Below, in pieces: positions 24,704 to 32,790 of a DNA stretch of 64,000 nt (its first letter is position 1; every line of letters starts with the position of its first letter). Source of the DNA: Bacillus sp. BGMRC 2118 (lineage in GTDB: Bacteria; Bacillota; Bacilli; Bacillales; SA4); the NCBI GenBank assembly GCA_008364785.1, contig VTTJ01000007.1:248001-312000 (forward strand), read 5' to 3'. The notes beneath the pieces are model-generated. The model did no database searches. It was not told the DNA's origin and saw only the letters and a program-made list of their open reading frames with translations. Made by a program: the position numbers and the translations under genes.

Positions 24704-25642
24704 TTAAAAGAATCTCTTCTTCCAAAAGATTACGGCTGTAATACTAGATAATATAAAAGAGATGCTGATTGCAACATAAAAGGAAAAAGGGTAGTTTTGG
24801 AATGGTATCGGGACGTTCATGCCATAGAAACTTGCAACCATAGTAGGCAGGGCCATAATAATGGTAATAGAAGTTAGAAATTTCATGACAATGTTCACGT
24901 TATTTGAAATGACCGAAGCAAAGGCATCCATCATACCACTTAGGATGGATGAATGAGTTTCAGCCATTTCAATCGCCTGTTGGTTTTCGATGATGACATC
25001 TTCTAATAAATCCTGGTCGTCATCATACATTTTTAAATAATTACTCTTTAGCATTTTCTGCATGACAATATTATTTGATTTAAGTGAAGTGGTGAAATAC
25101 ACAAGACTTTTTTCTAAATTCAACAATGAAAATAGTTCTTTGTTTTTCATAGATTGATGTAGTTCTTTTTCAATTGAATCTGTCATTTTGCTGATTTGTT
25201 TTAAGTTTTTCAAGTAGGAAGTAGCGATAAAGTACAGAAGTTGATAAGAAAATCTCGTCTTTTTATAGGTGTAGAACTTCTTCACTTTATTTTGTGAGAA
25301 GACATGAAAAATCGGATTATCTTTTAAACAAACAGTAACAAAACAATCTTTTGTGATAATCATCCCTAAAGGAATCGTGTCAAAGATTGGTATTCCCTTT
25401 TCATTTTTAGACGCTAGCGGAATATTGACAATAATTAAAACCGTGTCCTCATCCTTTTCAATTCTTGAGCGTTCCTCTTCATCTAGTGGATCTTTTATAA
25501 ATTCAATCGGAATTTTCAATGTTTCGGATACTTTCTTCATTTCTTCTTCGCTGGGTGAAACCATGTTGATCCAGCAGCCATGTGCTTTATCAGATATTTC
25601 TTCTAGCACACCATTTTCATTTGATAAATAATACTTAAGCAT
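24704..25642 (-). CDS. CorA-family divalent cation transporter
   Basis: 312 residues. A long cytosolic alpha/beta and coiled-coil domain is followed by two C-terminal transmembrane helices, with the pore signature YGMN ('VASFYGMNVPIPF') at the end of the first. It forms a pentameric Mg2+ (or Co2+/Ni2+) channel. ATG 25642 is used because AGGAGG lies upstream; the open frame extends six codons further through that site. A structured leader precedes it at 25667-25812. Confidence 0.92.
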   Translation of the reverse strand: MLKYYLSNENGVLEEISDKAHGCWINMVSPSEEEMKKVSETLKIPIEFIKDPLDEEERSRIEKDEDTVLIIVNIPLASKNEKGIPIFDTIPLGMIITKDCFVTVCLKDNPIFHVFSQNKVKKFYTYKKTRFSYQLLYFIATSYLKNLKQISKMTDSIEKELHQSMKNKELFSLLNLEKSLVYFTTSLKSNNIVMQKMLKSNYLKMYDDDQDLLEDVIIENQQAIEMAETHSSILSGMMDAFASVISNNVNIVMKFLTSITIIMALPTMVASFYGMNVPIPFQNYPFSFYVAISISFILSSITAVIFWKKRFF

Positions 25643-25666
25643 GTAGTACAACCTCCTCATTTTAAA

Positions 25667-25812
25667 AGGAAGTCAAGAAAACACCTGCCGTATAAAAGGA
25701 GTTGAACATTGATTAGTATTTAATCCTAGGAGTAATGGTCCGTTCATGACTTCCTCTAAATACCTACTGGGATCCGGTTCGCATTTTCTACTACTCAAAC
25801 AACTCAACTCCT
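25667..25812 (-). promoter_or_regulatory. CorA leader with two crossing inverted repeats
   Basis: On the minus strand the order is AGGAGTTGA (25812-25804), AGGAAGTCA (25755-25747), TCAACTCCT (25705-25697) and TGACTTCCT (25675-25667). The first pairs with the third and the second with the fourth, each over 9 perfect base pairs, so the stems cross and must be alternatives or a pseudoknot. Each 3' arm is followed by four T residues, and the last ends about 9 nt before the corA ribosome binding site. It does not resemble the M-box. Confidence 0.6.
25673..25747 (-). CDS. Possible leader peptide upstream of CorA (24 aa)
   Basis: ATG at 25745-25747 opens MNGPLLLGLNTNQ and ends at a TGA inside the 3' arm of the second leader stem. 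GAGGAAG directly upstream could serve as a ribosome site, although its spacing is short. Translation would pass through the stems and could couple to corA expression. This is speculative. Confidence 0.3.
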   Translation of the reverse strand: MNGPLLLGLNTNQCSTPFIRQVFS

Positions 25813-25995
25813 ATCTTTTAGAATACTTACCTAATCATACTAAGACATTATATGCTTGTAAACTCAAATTGGCATTATCGATATAAAGGATAAATGTGGT
25901 AATAAATATCGTGCGTTGTTTAAGTGACAAAGGTAAAATAGTTGTGTAGACAATCTGTATCTCAACATAATTTCACTAAAAAGGCAGGTCGTTAA
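25813..25995. other. Divergent upstream region
   Basis: AT-rich. It should contain the promoter for the corA leader and that of the gene at 25996; no clear boxes were assigned. Confidence 0.35.
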
Positions 25996-26643
25996 ATGGG
26001 AGAGTTTTATTACTCAAAGAAGAAAAAGATTCGTGGTTGGAAGCGACATATACGAAAGATTGATAGATGGAAGAAGGAGGTAATGGAGTTCGACTTGGAA
26101 CTTGTTCGTACCTATCAGAGAGATTATGCAAAACTATGGATTCATCCATTCTATTCGTTAGAGCGTACACATCCACCTGCTTGGTATAATCGTCTGTTGT
26201 TAGAAGCGATGTTTGATGTTTATTTTAACTGGCATGAACAAATGTCAAAAGAGAGTGATGATTTTTATTTAAAAATGTGGCTCTTTGATCCCCAGTTTAT
26301 AAACTCTCAAATTGTTGCCGCGTATGAAGAGTTAAAAGACTATTATTCTCAAGTCTTTGAACAACGAGCCCGAATCAAACCGTTTCCATTATATAAATTC
26401 AATTCACTATCAGAAAAAATTGAGATGTTTGACTGGGAGTTACATATAGACAGTGAAAACTACGACTCTGTGGACTTGCTAGAGGATATCAAAGAAGGAT
26501 GGCGTACGGAAAAACAAGTGAATAACATTAGAAAGAAAGCCTATAAAACTGAAGTAATGGAATCAAACAATAGGACTCATTATATCTATCATGTAGATGT
26601 TGGAGATATATGGATCGGTAGTTTGAAGCGTGATCATCGTTAA
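25996..26643 (+). CDS. Conserved hypothetical protein (215 aa)
   Basis: A soluble, tryptophan- and tyrosine-rich protein with a very basic start (MGEFYYSKKKKIRGWKRHIRK) and several amphipathic helices. No signal, membrane segment or catalytic motif stands out and the family is not recognised. It is divergent from corA. Confidence 0.7.
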   Translation: MGEFYYSKKKKIRGWKRHIRKIDRWKKEVMEFDLELVRTYQRDYAKLWIHPFYSLERTHPPAWYNRLLLEAMFDVYFNWHEQMSKESDDFYLKMWLFDPQFINSQIVAAYEELKDYYSQVFEQRARIKPFPLYKFNSLSEKIEMFDWELHIDSENYDSVDLLEDIKEGWRTEKQVNNIRKKAYKTEVMESNNRTHYIYHVDVGDIWIGSLKRDHR

Positions 26644-26739
26644 CTTTGGTCTATAAAACTAGAAGATGTAAGTAAACTATGACAAATTTTCTGAAACTTT
26701 TTCATCGTTCGCTCGTACATGAAGGTGGGGAGGGATAAC

Positions 26740-27594
26740 ATGAAAAAGTGGATGTTAAGCATAGGATTGTGTCTTATCGTAATAGGATGTTCTAATGCAG
26801 AAGTGGTGGTTACACCTGATGATCGTCTCGTCACGTATAACGTTAAGAGCGAGGCAAAGTTATCTAAGGATGAATTAGAGATCGTCACCAAGCAGATTGA
26901 AGAAGCTCATACCATTATTCATGACATCATTGAGACTGATTATGTGCCGGCAAAAAATATAGACATTGTCTTACATAAGGAAAAAGGAACTTCTCATGCC
27001 GATGTTAATAAAGTTGTTTTATATGACCATCTTGGTGCGTATCCGATTTATCACGAATTAACTCATGCATTATTGGGTTATGGAAAAGTAAAGGATGGGT
27101 CGTTTGGCGGTGGAGCGGGATTTTTTACACAGGAAGGATTTGCCGAGTATATAGAAAGTCTATATGGGTCTGTTCGTCATATACCAGGTGAAGATATATC
27201 CTCACATAAAATGATGAGGCAATTCTTGGAGAATGAACGAAATGTACCGCTATCTAGACTGACTGACAATGTAGTTAGTGAGTCGTATTTCAGATTTGTA
27301 GAAACACAGGAGGAGAGTTCCCTTCAGTTTATTAGCTATATCCATGCTGGTTCATTCGTCACTTATCTGATTGATGAATACGGACTTTCTTCATTTGAGA
27401 AAATCTATAATGTCGAGAATTTACATACTGCCCTGAAAGATGTATATGGTAAGGATATAGAAAAATTAGAACAAGAATGGTTGGAGTATATACGTAGTTC
27501 TGAAACTCCGTTCAATGACGAAGAGAAAAAGAGCATCAAAGGATATGATCAAATCGAAAAGTCTATTTTGCAAATAAATAAACGATATTTTTAA
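26740..27594 (+). CDS. Zinc-metalloprotease-like lipoprotein
   Basis: 284 residues. Signal peptide MKKWMLSIGLCLIVIGC with the lipobox cysteine at 17. The zincin motif HELTH (HExxH, about residue 106) is followed by 'GFFTQEGFAEYIESLYG', whose glutamate is the expected third zinc ligand of gluzincin (MA clan) peptidases. GGGGAGGG lies upstream of ATG 26740; an ATG at 26719 would place that site inside the gene. It probably acts on the outer membrane face. The substrate is unknown. A terminator follows. Confidence 0.8.
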   Translation: MKKWMLSIGLCLIVIGCSNAEVVVTPDDRLVTYNVKSEAKLSKDELEIVTKQIEEAHTIIHDIIETDYVPAKNIDIVLHKEKGTSHADVNKVVLYDHLGAYPIYHELTHALLGYGKVKDGSFGGGAGFFTQEGFAEYIESLYGSVRHIPGEDISSHKMMRQFLENERNVPLSRLTDNVVSESYFRFVETQEESSLQFISYIHAGSFVTYLIDEYGLSSFEKIYNVENLHTALKDVYGKDIEKLEQEWLEYIRSSETPFNDEEKKSIKGYDQIEKSILQINKRYF

Positions 27595-27597
27595 GTC

Positions 27598-27626
27598 AAA
27601 CCGGCCGTTATGGTTGGTTTTTTTTT
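27598..27626 (+). terminator. Terminator of the metalloprotease gene
   Basis: AAACCGGCC/GGTTGGTTT with two G-T pairs, a 5-nt loop and a long T run. Confidence 0.8.
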
Positions 27627-27750
27627 ATAGGGTGAAATTTGCGCAGAATCAGCAATCAAGGAGAAATATAGATCCTTGTAGAATCATATAGTTAAACACT
27701 TCGTATTGGTTTTATTCATTAGAAAAATCTGATAAGTATTTTTAAAAATA

Positions 27751-27777
27751 TGTCACAAGTCACCTTCCTTAATCGTC
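27751..27777 (+). promoter_or_regulatory. ECF41-type promoter
   Basis: TGTCACA (27751-27757), a 16-nt spacer and CGTC (27774-27777) reproduce the consensus described for ECF41 sigma factors. It lies 35 nt before the oxidoreductase start, whose operon includes an ECF41 gene, implying autoregulation. Confidence 0.8.
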
Positions 27778-27812
27778 ATGTGTGTAGAACCATGGAAAAG
27801 GAGACGATGACG

Positions 27813-28949
27813 ATGGAAAAGGTGAAAACAATTGTTGTGGTTGGTGGAGGATACGCAGGAATAAACTTAATTGCTGCACTGAGTAAAGAGTTTCTTCAAG
27901 AAAATCTTAAGATAATTCTTATTGATAAAAACAGCTATCATTTTAAAAAGGTAAAATTATTTAAGGCAATTGTAAATGAAAGTTCAGCTGCCTTACACAC
28001 TCCGTTAACAAACTATTGTAGGCAAGGTGTTGAATTTATACAGGGTGAGTTAATGAGTAACAATCATGAGGTAAAGCAAGTGAGCATACGTACAGAGGAT
28101 GGAACTTGTGTGGAGCTGGAATACGACAAGTTGGTTATTGCTATCGGTAGTGTAGTACGTGAAGTAAGCGAAGAACAGGGAGGTATTGCCCTTACGAATG
28201 TTCAGAATGCAAAACGAATCAGGCAGCATATTCTGGAGGAAATCTCTTCTAGCAAAGACCCGTTACGACTAGCAATTGTGGGTGGTGGCATAACGGGTAT
28301 TGAAACAGCAATGGAAATTCGTGCTTGGCTCAATGATGAACGGAAAAATGAAGTTGAACTCTTTCTGATTAATCATAAACAACGATTAATGACCGAGGCA
28401 CCAAGTAAAATAAGTGAGAAGTTAGAAAACAGAATCACACAGCAAGGAATACATGTCATCCAACAAAAGAAAGCGGAACAATTTGTAGACAAAACACTTA
28501 AGTTCTCGGATAAAACAGAACTTGAAGTGGATGTATGTATATGGACGCTTGGCTTACGTCCTCATCCCAGCCTCAGAGAATTAGATCTACCTTTAAATGA
28601 GGAAGGAAGAATCAAAGTAGATTCGTGGTATCGTATTCAGGAAAGAGAGAATCTATACGCAATAGGAGACTGTGTACAAGTGACAGAGGACACATGCGGG
28701 AAGATATCACAAATGAGTTGTAAAGAAGCAATATCACAGGCGCAGAGACTGAGTAAAATTATAAAAGCAGATTGTGAAGGGTACAACGAAACTCCTCATC
28801 AAATTTATCCGGATTTGTTATGTATTGGGCTAGGCCCAAATGATGGATTTGTGTGGGCAAAGAAATGGGGAATTCATTTCGTTCTCACTGGTAGATTGGC
28901 AGAGAGAATTAGAGAGTATACATGGAATGTAGGAAGTTTGCATCAATAA
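27813..28949 (+). CDS. NDH-2-like FAD-dependent oxidoreductase
   Basis: 378 residues. Two dinucleotide-binding motifs, 'IVVVGGGYAGINLIAAL' (FAD) and 'LAIVGGGITGIETAMEI' (NAD(P)H), plus the C-terminal FAD motif 'ENLYAIGDCVQVTED'. This is the architecture of type II NADH dehydrogenases and related reductases. ATG 27813 is chosen because AAAAGGAG lies 9 nt upstream and the ECF41 promoter would be inside any longer frame. It is co-transcribed with the sigma factor at 28975, and ECF41 genes are typically paired with oxidoreductases or similar enzymes. Confidence 0.9.
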   Translation: MEKVKTIVVVGGGYAGINLIAALSKEFLQENLKIILIDKNSYHFKKVKLFKAIVNESSAALHTPLTNYCRQGVEFIQGELMSNNHEVKQVSIRTEDGTCVELEYDKLVIAIGSVVREVSEEQGGIALTNVQNAKRIRQHILEEISSSKDPLRLAIVGGGITGIETAMEIRAWLNDERKNEVELFLINHKQRLMTEAPSKISEKLENRITQQGIHVIQQKKAEQFVDKTLKFSDKTELEVDVCIWTLGLRPHPSLRELDLPLNEEGRIKVDSWYRIQERENLYAIGDCVQVTEDTCGKISQMSCKEAISQAQRLSKIIKADCEGYNETPHQIYPDLLCIGLGPNDGFVWAKKWGIHFVLTGRLAERIREYTWNVGSLHQ

Positions 28950-28974
28950 GTCTATATAAAAAAGGAGGATGAGG

Positions 28975-29847
28975 ATGGAGATTCAAAATCTATATTCTCA
29001 GTTTCAACCATTGCTGTTTTCTATTGCGTACAGAATGCTCGGAACCGTGTCAGAAGCAGAGGATATCGTTCATGATGTGTATTTACAGGTAAGTGAAAAG
29101 ACATTGAATCATGTGGAAAATAAAAAGGCTTATTTATGCAGGATGGTTACGAACAAGTGTATAGATTATGTAAAATCAGCCGCACATCAGCGTGAAGTGT
29201 ATACGGGTCCTTGGCTTCCTGAACCTCTTATCCTAAACGATGATGATCCTGCCCTGCATGTGATAAAAGGAGAAGATGTGTCATTTGCCTTTTTACTGTT
29301 ATTACAGAAATTGAATCCCGTTGAGCGGGCAGTATTCATTCTTAGAGAAGTACTAGACTATGAATATGTAGCAATTTCGCACATGCTAAAACGAAGTGAA
29401 CCAACTTGTAGAAAAATATATAGCCGTGTGAAGAAAAAGTTTCCGATTCATCAAGAAGAACTCGAAGGAACAAAGACACAAGCGAATAATGAAGTAATAC
29501 AAAACTTTGTATTTGCCTTGCATCAAGGAAATATTGAGAGAATAGAAGAATTATTGAATCAAGATGTAACGCTGTATTCTGATGGTGGAGGTAAAGTTTA
29601 CGCGGCGCTTAAACCGATCAATACTAGAAATCTGGTTGTACGTTTTCTTACAAATATCCTTGCGCAAAATCAACATGCAGAAGAGATAAAGGTGCAATTT
29701 TCAAACGTAAATGGTGAATTAGGACTCATTATAGAAGGTGCTGACCATATTAAAACGGTCTTTAGCTTTCAAGTTCACAACAATCAGATACAAGATATTT
29801 ATATTGTGAGGAACCCTGATAAGCTTAAGCATGTTACTTTTAAGTAG
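28975..29847 (+). CDS. ECF41-family sigma factor with SnoaL-like C-terminal domain
   Basis: 290 residues. Sigma region 2 ('LLFSIAYRMLGTVSEAEDIVHDVYL'), the linker GPWLPEPL, and region 4 ('LNPVERAVFILREVLDYEYVAISHML') are followed by a SnoaL-like extension carrying DGGGK and the near-terminal NPDKL, both hallmarks of the ECF41 group. These factors lack an anti-sigma gene; the fused domain controls activity. AAAGGAGG precedes ATG 28975. It follows the oxidoreductase by 25 nt. Confidence 0.93.
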   Translation: MEIQNLYSQFQPLLFSIAYRMLGTVSEAEDIVHDVYLQVSEKTLNHVENKKAYLCRMVTNKCIDYVKSAAHQREVYTGPWLPEPLILNDDDPALHVIKGEDVSFAFLLLLQKLNPVERAVFILREVLDYEYVAISHMLKRSEPTCRKIYSRVKKKFPIHQEELEGTKTQANNEVIQNFVFALHQGNIERIEELLNQDVTLYSDGGGKVYAALKPINTRNLVVRFLTNILAQNQHAEEIKVQFSNVNGELGLIIEGADHIKTVFSFQVHNNQIQDIYIVRNPDKLKHVTFK

Positions 29848-30145
29848 AGTAATCGAAATAGGTTGTAGGATTCATAACCATCTATTTAACCATTTTGTTC
29901 GATACTAAAGGAAAAGGTGTAGTGAAACATTAGGAACAAGGCCACTCGCCAAGACCAACAATCATTTGAAATCAGAATTAAAAATGTCCGGAAATCGCCG
30001 ATAAGAATATAATTTCGCCGATAATATTTAAGTAGTTTCCTAGATACATCAATCCACCTCAAAATCTATAAAAGTTTCACCAACCTTGGCGGCGACCCTG
30101 TTTTTTGGAATTGAGAGGACTAGTATAGTCGTTTGAGGAATGTAT
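29848..30145. other. Intergenic stretch with small repeats
   Basis: CGCCGATAA occurs twice, at 29996-30004 and 30016-30024, 20 bp apart. CGCCAAG (about 29947) and CTTGGCG (about 30087), and likewise GTGAAAC and GTTTCAC, are complementary pairs but in crossing order, so they do not make one simple hairpin. This may be a decayed repeat. No reading frame is supported. Confidence 0.4.
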
Positions 30146-30173
30146 GAGCTGTGTAATACAGCTCTGTTTCTTT
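30146..30173 (+). terminator. Hairpin with T-rich tail
   Basis: GAGCTGT/ACAGCTC with a 5-nt loop, followed by TGTTTCTTT. It may end the oxidoreductase-sigma transcript. Confidence 0.65.
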
Positions 30174-30254
30174 ATGAGTGGAACTTTTATGTGAAACTTA
30201 CTTGCATTATATCCGTATTATATAGTAGCAAGTAAGGTAAGAAGGAGGAACAGC

Positions 30255-30512
30255 ATGATTCAGATTCTATTGTCTATTATTTTAATACTATCACTTATTT
30301 TTTCAATCATGTTTGTTGTACGGAAACGGAAAAAGGCAGGAATAACCGGTTATAAAAGTATGTTAACATCAATATGTTTCTATCTTATTGGGTTAACAAA
30401 TCTTTGCGCATATTGGTTTGATTTTATAGGGGTATGGAGTTGGTGTATCACATTTATATTATTGATAATGGGTGCTTATTTTACAAAATATATGTCAATC
30501 GTGGAAAAGTGA
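30255..30512 (+). CDS. Small three-helix membrane protein (85 aa)
   Basis: AGAAGGAGG precedes the ATG. Three hydrophobic segments at about 3-22, 38-55 and 60-78, with a basic loop VRKRKKAG after the first. No family recognised. It is 34 nt upstream of the RidA gene and probably on the same transcript. Confidence 0.65.
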   Translation: MIQILLSIILILSLIFSIMFVVRKRKKAGITGYKSMLTSICFYLIGLTNLCAYWFDFIGVWSWCITFILLIMGAYFTKYMSIVEK

Positions 30513-30546
30513 TGGTCTCAAATTCATAGGAAATAGGAGAGAAACT

Positions 30547-30954
30547 ATGGAAAATAAAATAACGTTTATTCAATCAACACAATTAGCTAAAGTGGATTAT
30601 CCGTATGCAAGTACTGTACCAGCAGGAATGAATTTGTTATTTTTGGCAGGATCTTGTCCTCTTGATCTAGACGGTAAGGTGCCGTATATCGATAATTATG
30701 AGAAGCAGGCAAAGCTTTGTGTGGATAATATGAAGCAGGTGTTAAAAGAAAGTGGAGCAGCTCTTACAAATATTGTCTCTACGAGAGTGTTAGTGGCAAC
30801 TCAAAACCAATCTGATTTGGTTACGGTTTGGAGAACGATACGTGAAGAATTCGGTGACTATAATGTTCCAAGTACGTTAACAGGGGTGACGGTGCTAGGG
30901 TATCCCAATCAATTGGTAGAAATTGAAGCGGTCGCTGCAGTAGAAACAAAATGA
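30547..30954 (+). CDS. RidA-family protein
   Basis: 135 residues. The RidA/YjgF fold is shown by 'LLFLAGSCPLDLDGKV', the conserved arginine in 'VSTRVLVATQNQ' and the closing 'LVEIEAVAAVE'. RidA proteins hydrolyse reactive enamine/imine intermediates made by PLP dehydratases, as cytosolic homotrimers. ATG 30547 follows AGGAGAG; the longer open frame overlaps the previous gene. Confidence 0.88.
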   Translation: MENKITFIQSTQLAKVDYPYASTVPAGMNLLFLAGSCPLDLDGKVPYIDNYEKQAKLCVDNMKQVLKESGAALTNIVSTRVLVATQNQSDLVTVWRTIREEFGDYNVPSTLTGVTVLGYPNQLVEIEAVAAVETK

Positions 30955-31026
30955 TAAACTAGTTAGAAGTATAAATGGTTTACTAGTAGTAAAAAGCTAT
31001 AGTCTAATCTTAAAGGAGAGATACAT

Positions 31027-31893
31027 ATGTCAACAATAGAAGGATTGATTCCTGTCACAGGTGGGAACGTTTGGTATCAATTACACGAAAATAAGTCTGG
31101 AAAAACACCTGTTATCGTCTTGCACGGAGGCCCTGGGTCTTCTCATTATTCCATGCAAGGGTTAAACGCACTTTCTGAAGATCGAACTGTCATTCTATAC
31201 GATCAATTAGGATGCGGGAAGTCTGATCGTCCTGACGATGATTCGTTGTGGAACATCAATCGGTTTGTTGAAGAGCTAGGAAAAATACGTGAAGCTTTAG
31301 GACTTGAGGAGTTTCATATACTTGGCCATTCATGGGGAACGACACTTGCAGCTGCCTATTATTTAGCCAAGCCAGAAGGAGTGAAGAGTATCATTTTCTC
31401 AAGCCCCTGCTTAAGTGCCCCTCTTTGGGCAGAAGATCAAGTGCGTAATCGAGAGCTGCTTCCTGAGGATGTGCAGCAAACGTTAAAGAGATGTGAAGAT
31501 AATGGTACAACTGATTCTGAAGAATATAAGGAAGCGACGAAGATTTTTAATCAACACTTCGTTTGCCGACTAAGTCCTTATCCGGAGTTCTTTAAAGAAG
31601 GAAAGAAGTATCAAAATCCACATGTTTATAACATCATGTGGGGACCTTCTGAATTTCATGTCACAGGGAATTTGAAAAGCTTTGACTGCACAGGAGAGTT
31701 AAACACAATCAACATACCAACACTTTATACATGTGGTCGCTATGATGAAGCAACTCCAGCTTCAACTGAGTATTTTCATACACTCACACCAAACAGCAAA
31801 TTCCATGTGTTTGAACAAAGTGCCCATATGCCTTATATTGAAGAAACACAAGAGTATGTCAGGGTTATAAGAGAGTTTTTAAACGAACAGTAA
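31027..31893 (+). CDS. Proline iminopeptidase-family alpha/beta hydrolase
   Basis: 288 residues. Oxyanion motif 'VLHGGPGSSHYSM', nucleophile in GHSWGTTLAAAYY, catalytic aspartate in 'CGRYDEATPAS' and histidine in 'QSAHMPYIEE'. The HGGPG box is characteristic of S33 prolyl aminopeptidases, which release N-terminal proline from peptides in the cytosol; related amino-acid amidases share it. AAAGGAGAG precedes the ATG. A bidirectional terminator follows. Confidence 0.88.
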   Translation: MSTIEGLIPVTGGNVWYQLHENKSGKTPVIVLHGGPGSSHYSMQGLNALSEDRTVILYDQLGCGKSDRPDDDSLWNINRFVEELGKIREALGLEEFHILGHSWGTTLAAAYYLAKPEGVKSIIFSSPCLSAPLWAEDQVRNRELLPEDVQQTLKRCEDNGTTDSEEYKEATKIFNQHFVCRLSPYPEFFKEGKKYQNPHVYNIMWGPSEFHVTGNLKSFDCTGELNTINIPTLYTCGRYDEATPASTEYFHTLTPNSKFHVFEQSAHMPYIEETQEYVRVIREFLNEQ

Positions 31894-31897
31894 AATA

Positions 31898-31935
31898 AAA
31901 AGTGTAGGGCAAGAACTTTCTGCCTACACTTTATT
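31898..31935. terminator. Bidirectional terminator
   Basis: AAAGTGTAGG/CCTACACTTT with an inner GC pair, flanked by A-rich and T-rich runs between convergent genes. Confidence 0.88.
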
Positions 31936-31945
31936 TTATTCGCTC

Positions 31946-32536
31946 TTAATAATCTGTTACGGTTAATTTTCGATCTAAGTAGGATTCTATAACTTCACTT
32001 ATTTGGAAGGATACTTGAGGCAAATCGTAGTTTTCAAAAGAGTGTTCACACTCTTTTTTGTAACGAATGGTTTTGTCATAATCAGCCATATGGTTTCCAA
32101 TTGCTACTGGGTCATCCCCACGTTCTTGTTGTCTTTCAATGACGGTGTCACGGCTTGCAGAGATGAATAGACGGACGACTTGATCTTTGTACAGGTCTTT
32201 CAACCGCTGTGCACCTTCAATATTCAGCGTTAAATAAATCACTTTATGCTTCTCAAAGATTCTGCGGATGTCGATTTCACGTATACCGTAATAGTGACCG
32301 TGTAAGTAAACACTTTCAATAAATTCGTCTTGTTCTTTCATTTGAAGAAATGTTTCTTCCTTAATAAAATGATAGTCTTTTCCGTTTGTCTCATAAGGGC
32401 GCGGGGAACGAGTGGTGAATGAAGGAACAGTCTCCATATCAAAGGTAGTGGACACCATATTCGCTAATGTTTTTCTTCCAGAACCGTCTGGACCTGTGTA
32501 AATGAAGATCATTTCCTTTTCGCTTAGTTGGTACAT
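31946..32536 (-). CDS. Guanylate kinase-like P-loop protein
   Basis: 196 residues. P-loop 'GPDGSGRKTL' (15-24), then 'VPSFTTRSPRPYETNGKDYHFI', the GMP-binding region of guanylate kinases, and the lid-like arginines 'SRDTVIERQQERGDD'. It is probably a second, diverged GMP-kinase paralogue, since the essential gmk usually lies in a different context; activity is not certain. AGGAGGAG precedes the ATG. Confidence 0.85.
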   Translation of the reverse strand: MYQLSEKEMIFIYTGPDGSGRKTLANMVSTTFDMETVPSFTTRSPRPYETNGKDYHFIKEETFLQMKEQDEFIESVYLHGHYYGIREIDIRRIFEKHKVIYLTLNIEGAQRLKDLYKDQVVRLFISASRDTVIERQQERGDDPVAIGNHMADYDKTIRYKKECEHSFENYDLPQVSFQISEVIESYLDRKLTVTDY

Positions 32537-32665
32537 AGACTCCTCCTTGATTATTATTTGATAATTCTGTCAATATCGTACCATATTTGGTACATTCAGT
32601 GTTAGTTGAATAAGAAGAGAACCCTAGTGATACTACTATATGTACAACTGAGCTAGTACTACGAC

Positions 32666-32698
32666 AAATAGGTTCAAGCTTTTTTTAAGAGCCTATTT
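32666..32698 (+). terminator. Hairpin upstream of glnS
   Basis: AAATAGGTTC pairs with GAGCCTATTT (one G-T) and a T-rich tract follows. A TAAAAT -10-like box follows about 20 nt later, so this is more likely an upstream terminator than an attenuator. There is no T-box signature. Confidence 0.45.
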
Positions 32699-32790
32699 TC
32701 TATTTAATGTTTTGTGGTAAAATAGTGACTATTACATAGCCTGACATATAGATAGGCATAAATATAAGGTTTTAGAAAGGTTGAGAAAGA

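Noticed and set aside
25667..25812. M-box magnesium riboswitch before corA
   Set aside because: The conserved M-box segments are not present; the region has different, crossing inverted repeats.
27750..27812. N-terminal extension of the NDH-2-like protein
   Set aside because: The extension overlaps the ECF41 promoter and the ribosome binding site, so it is not translated.
32560..32790. T-box leader before glutaminyl-tRNA synthetase
   Set aside because: No T-box sequence or specifier-loop arrangement; only a hairpin and a promoter-like box.
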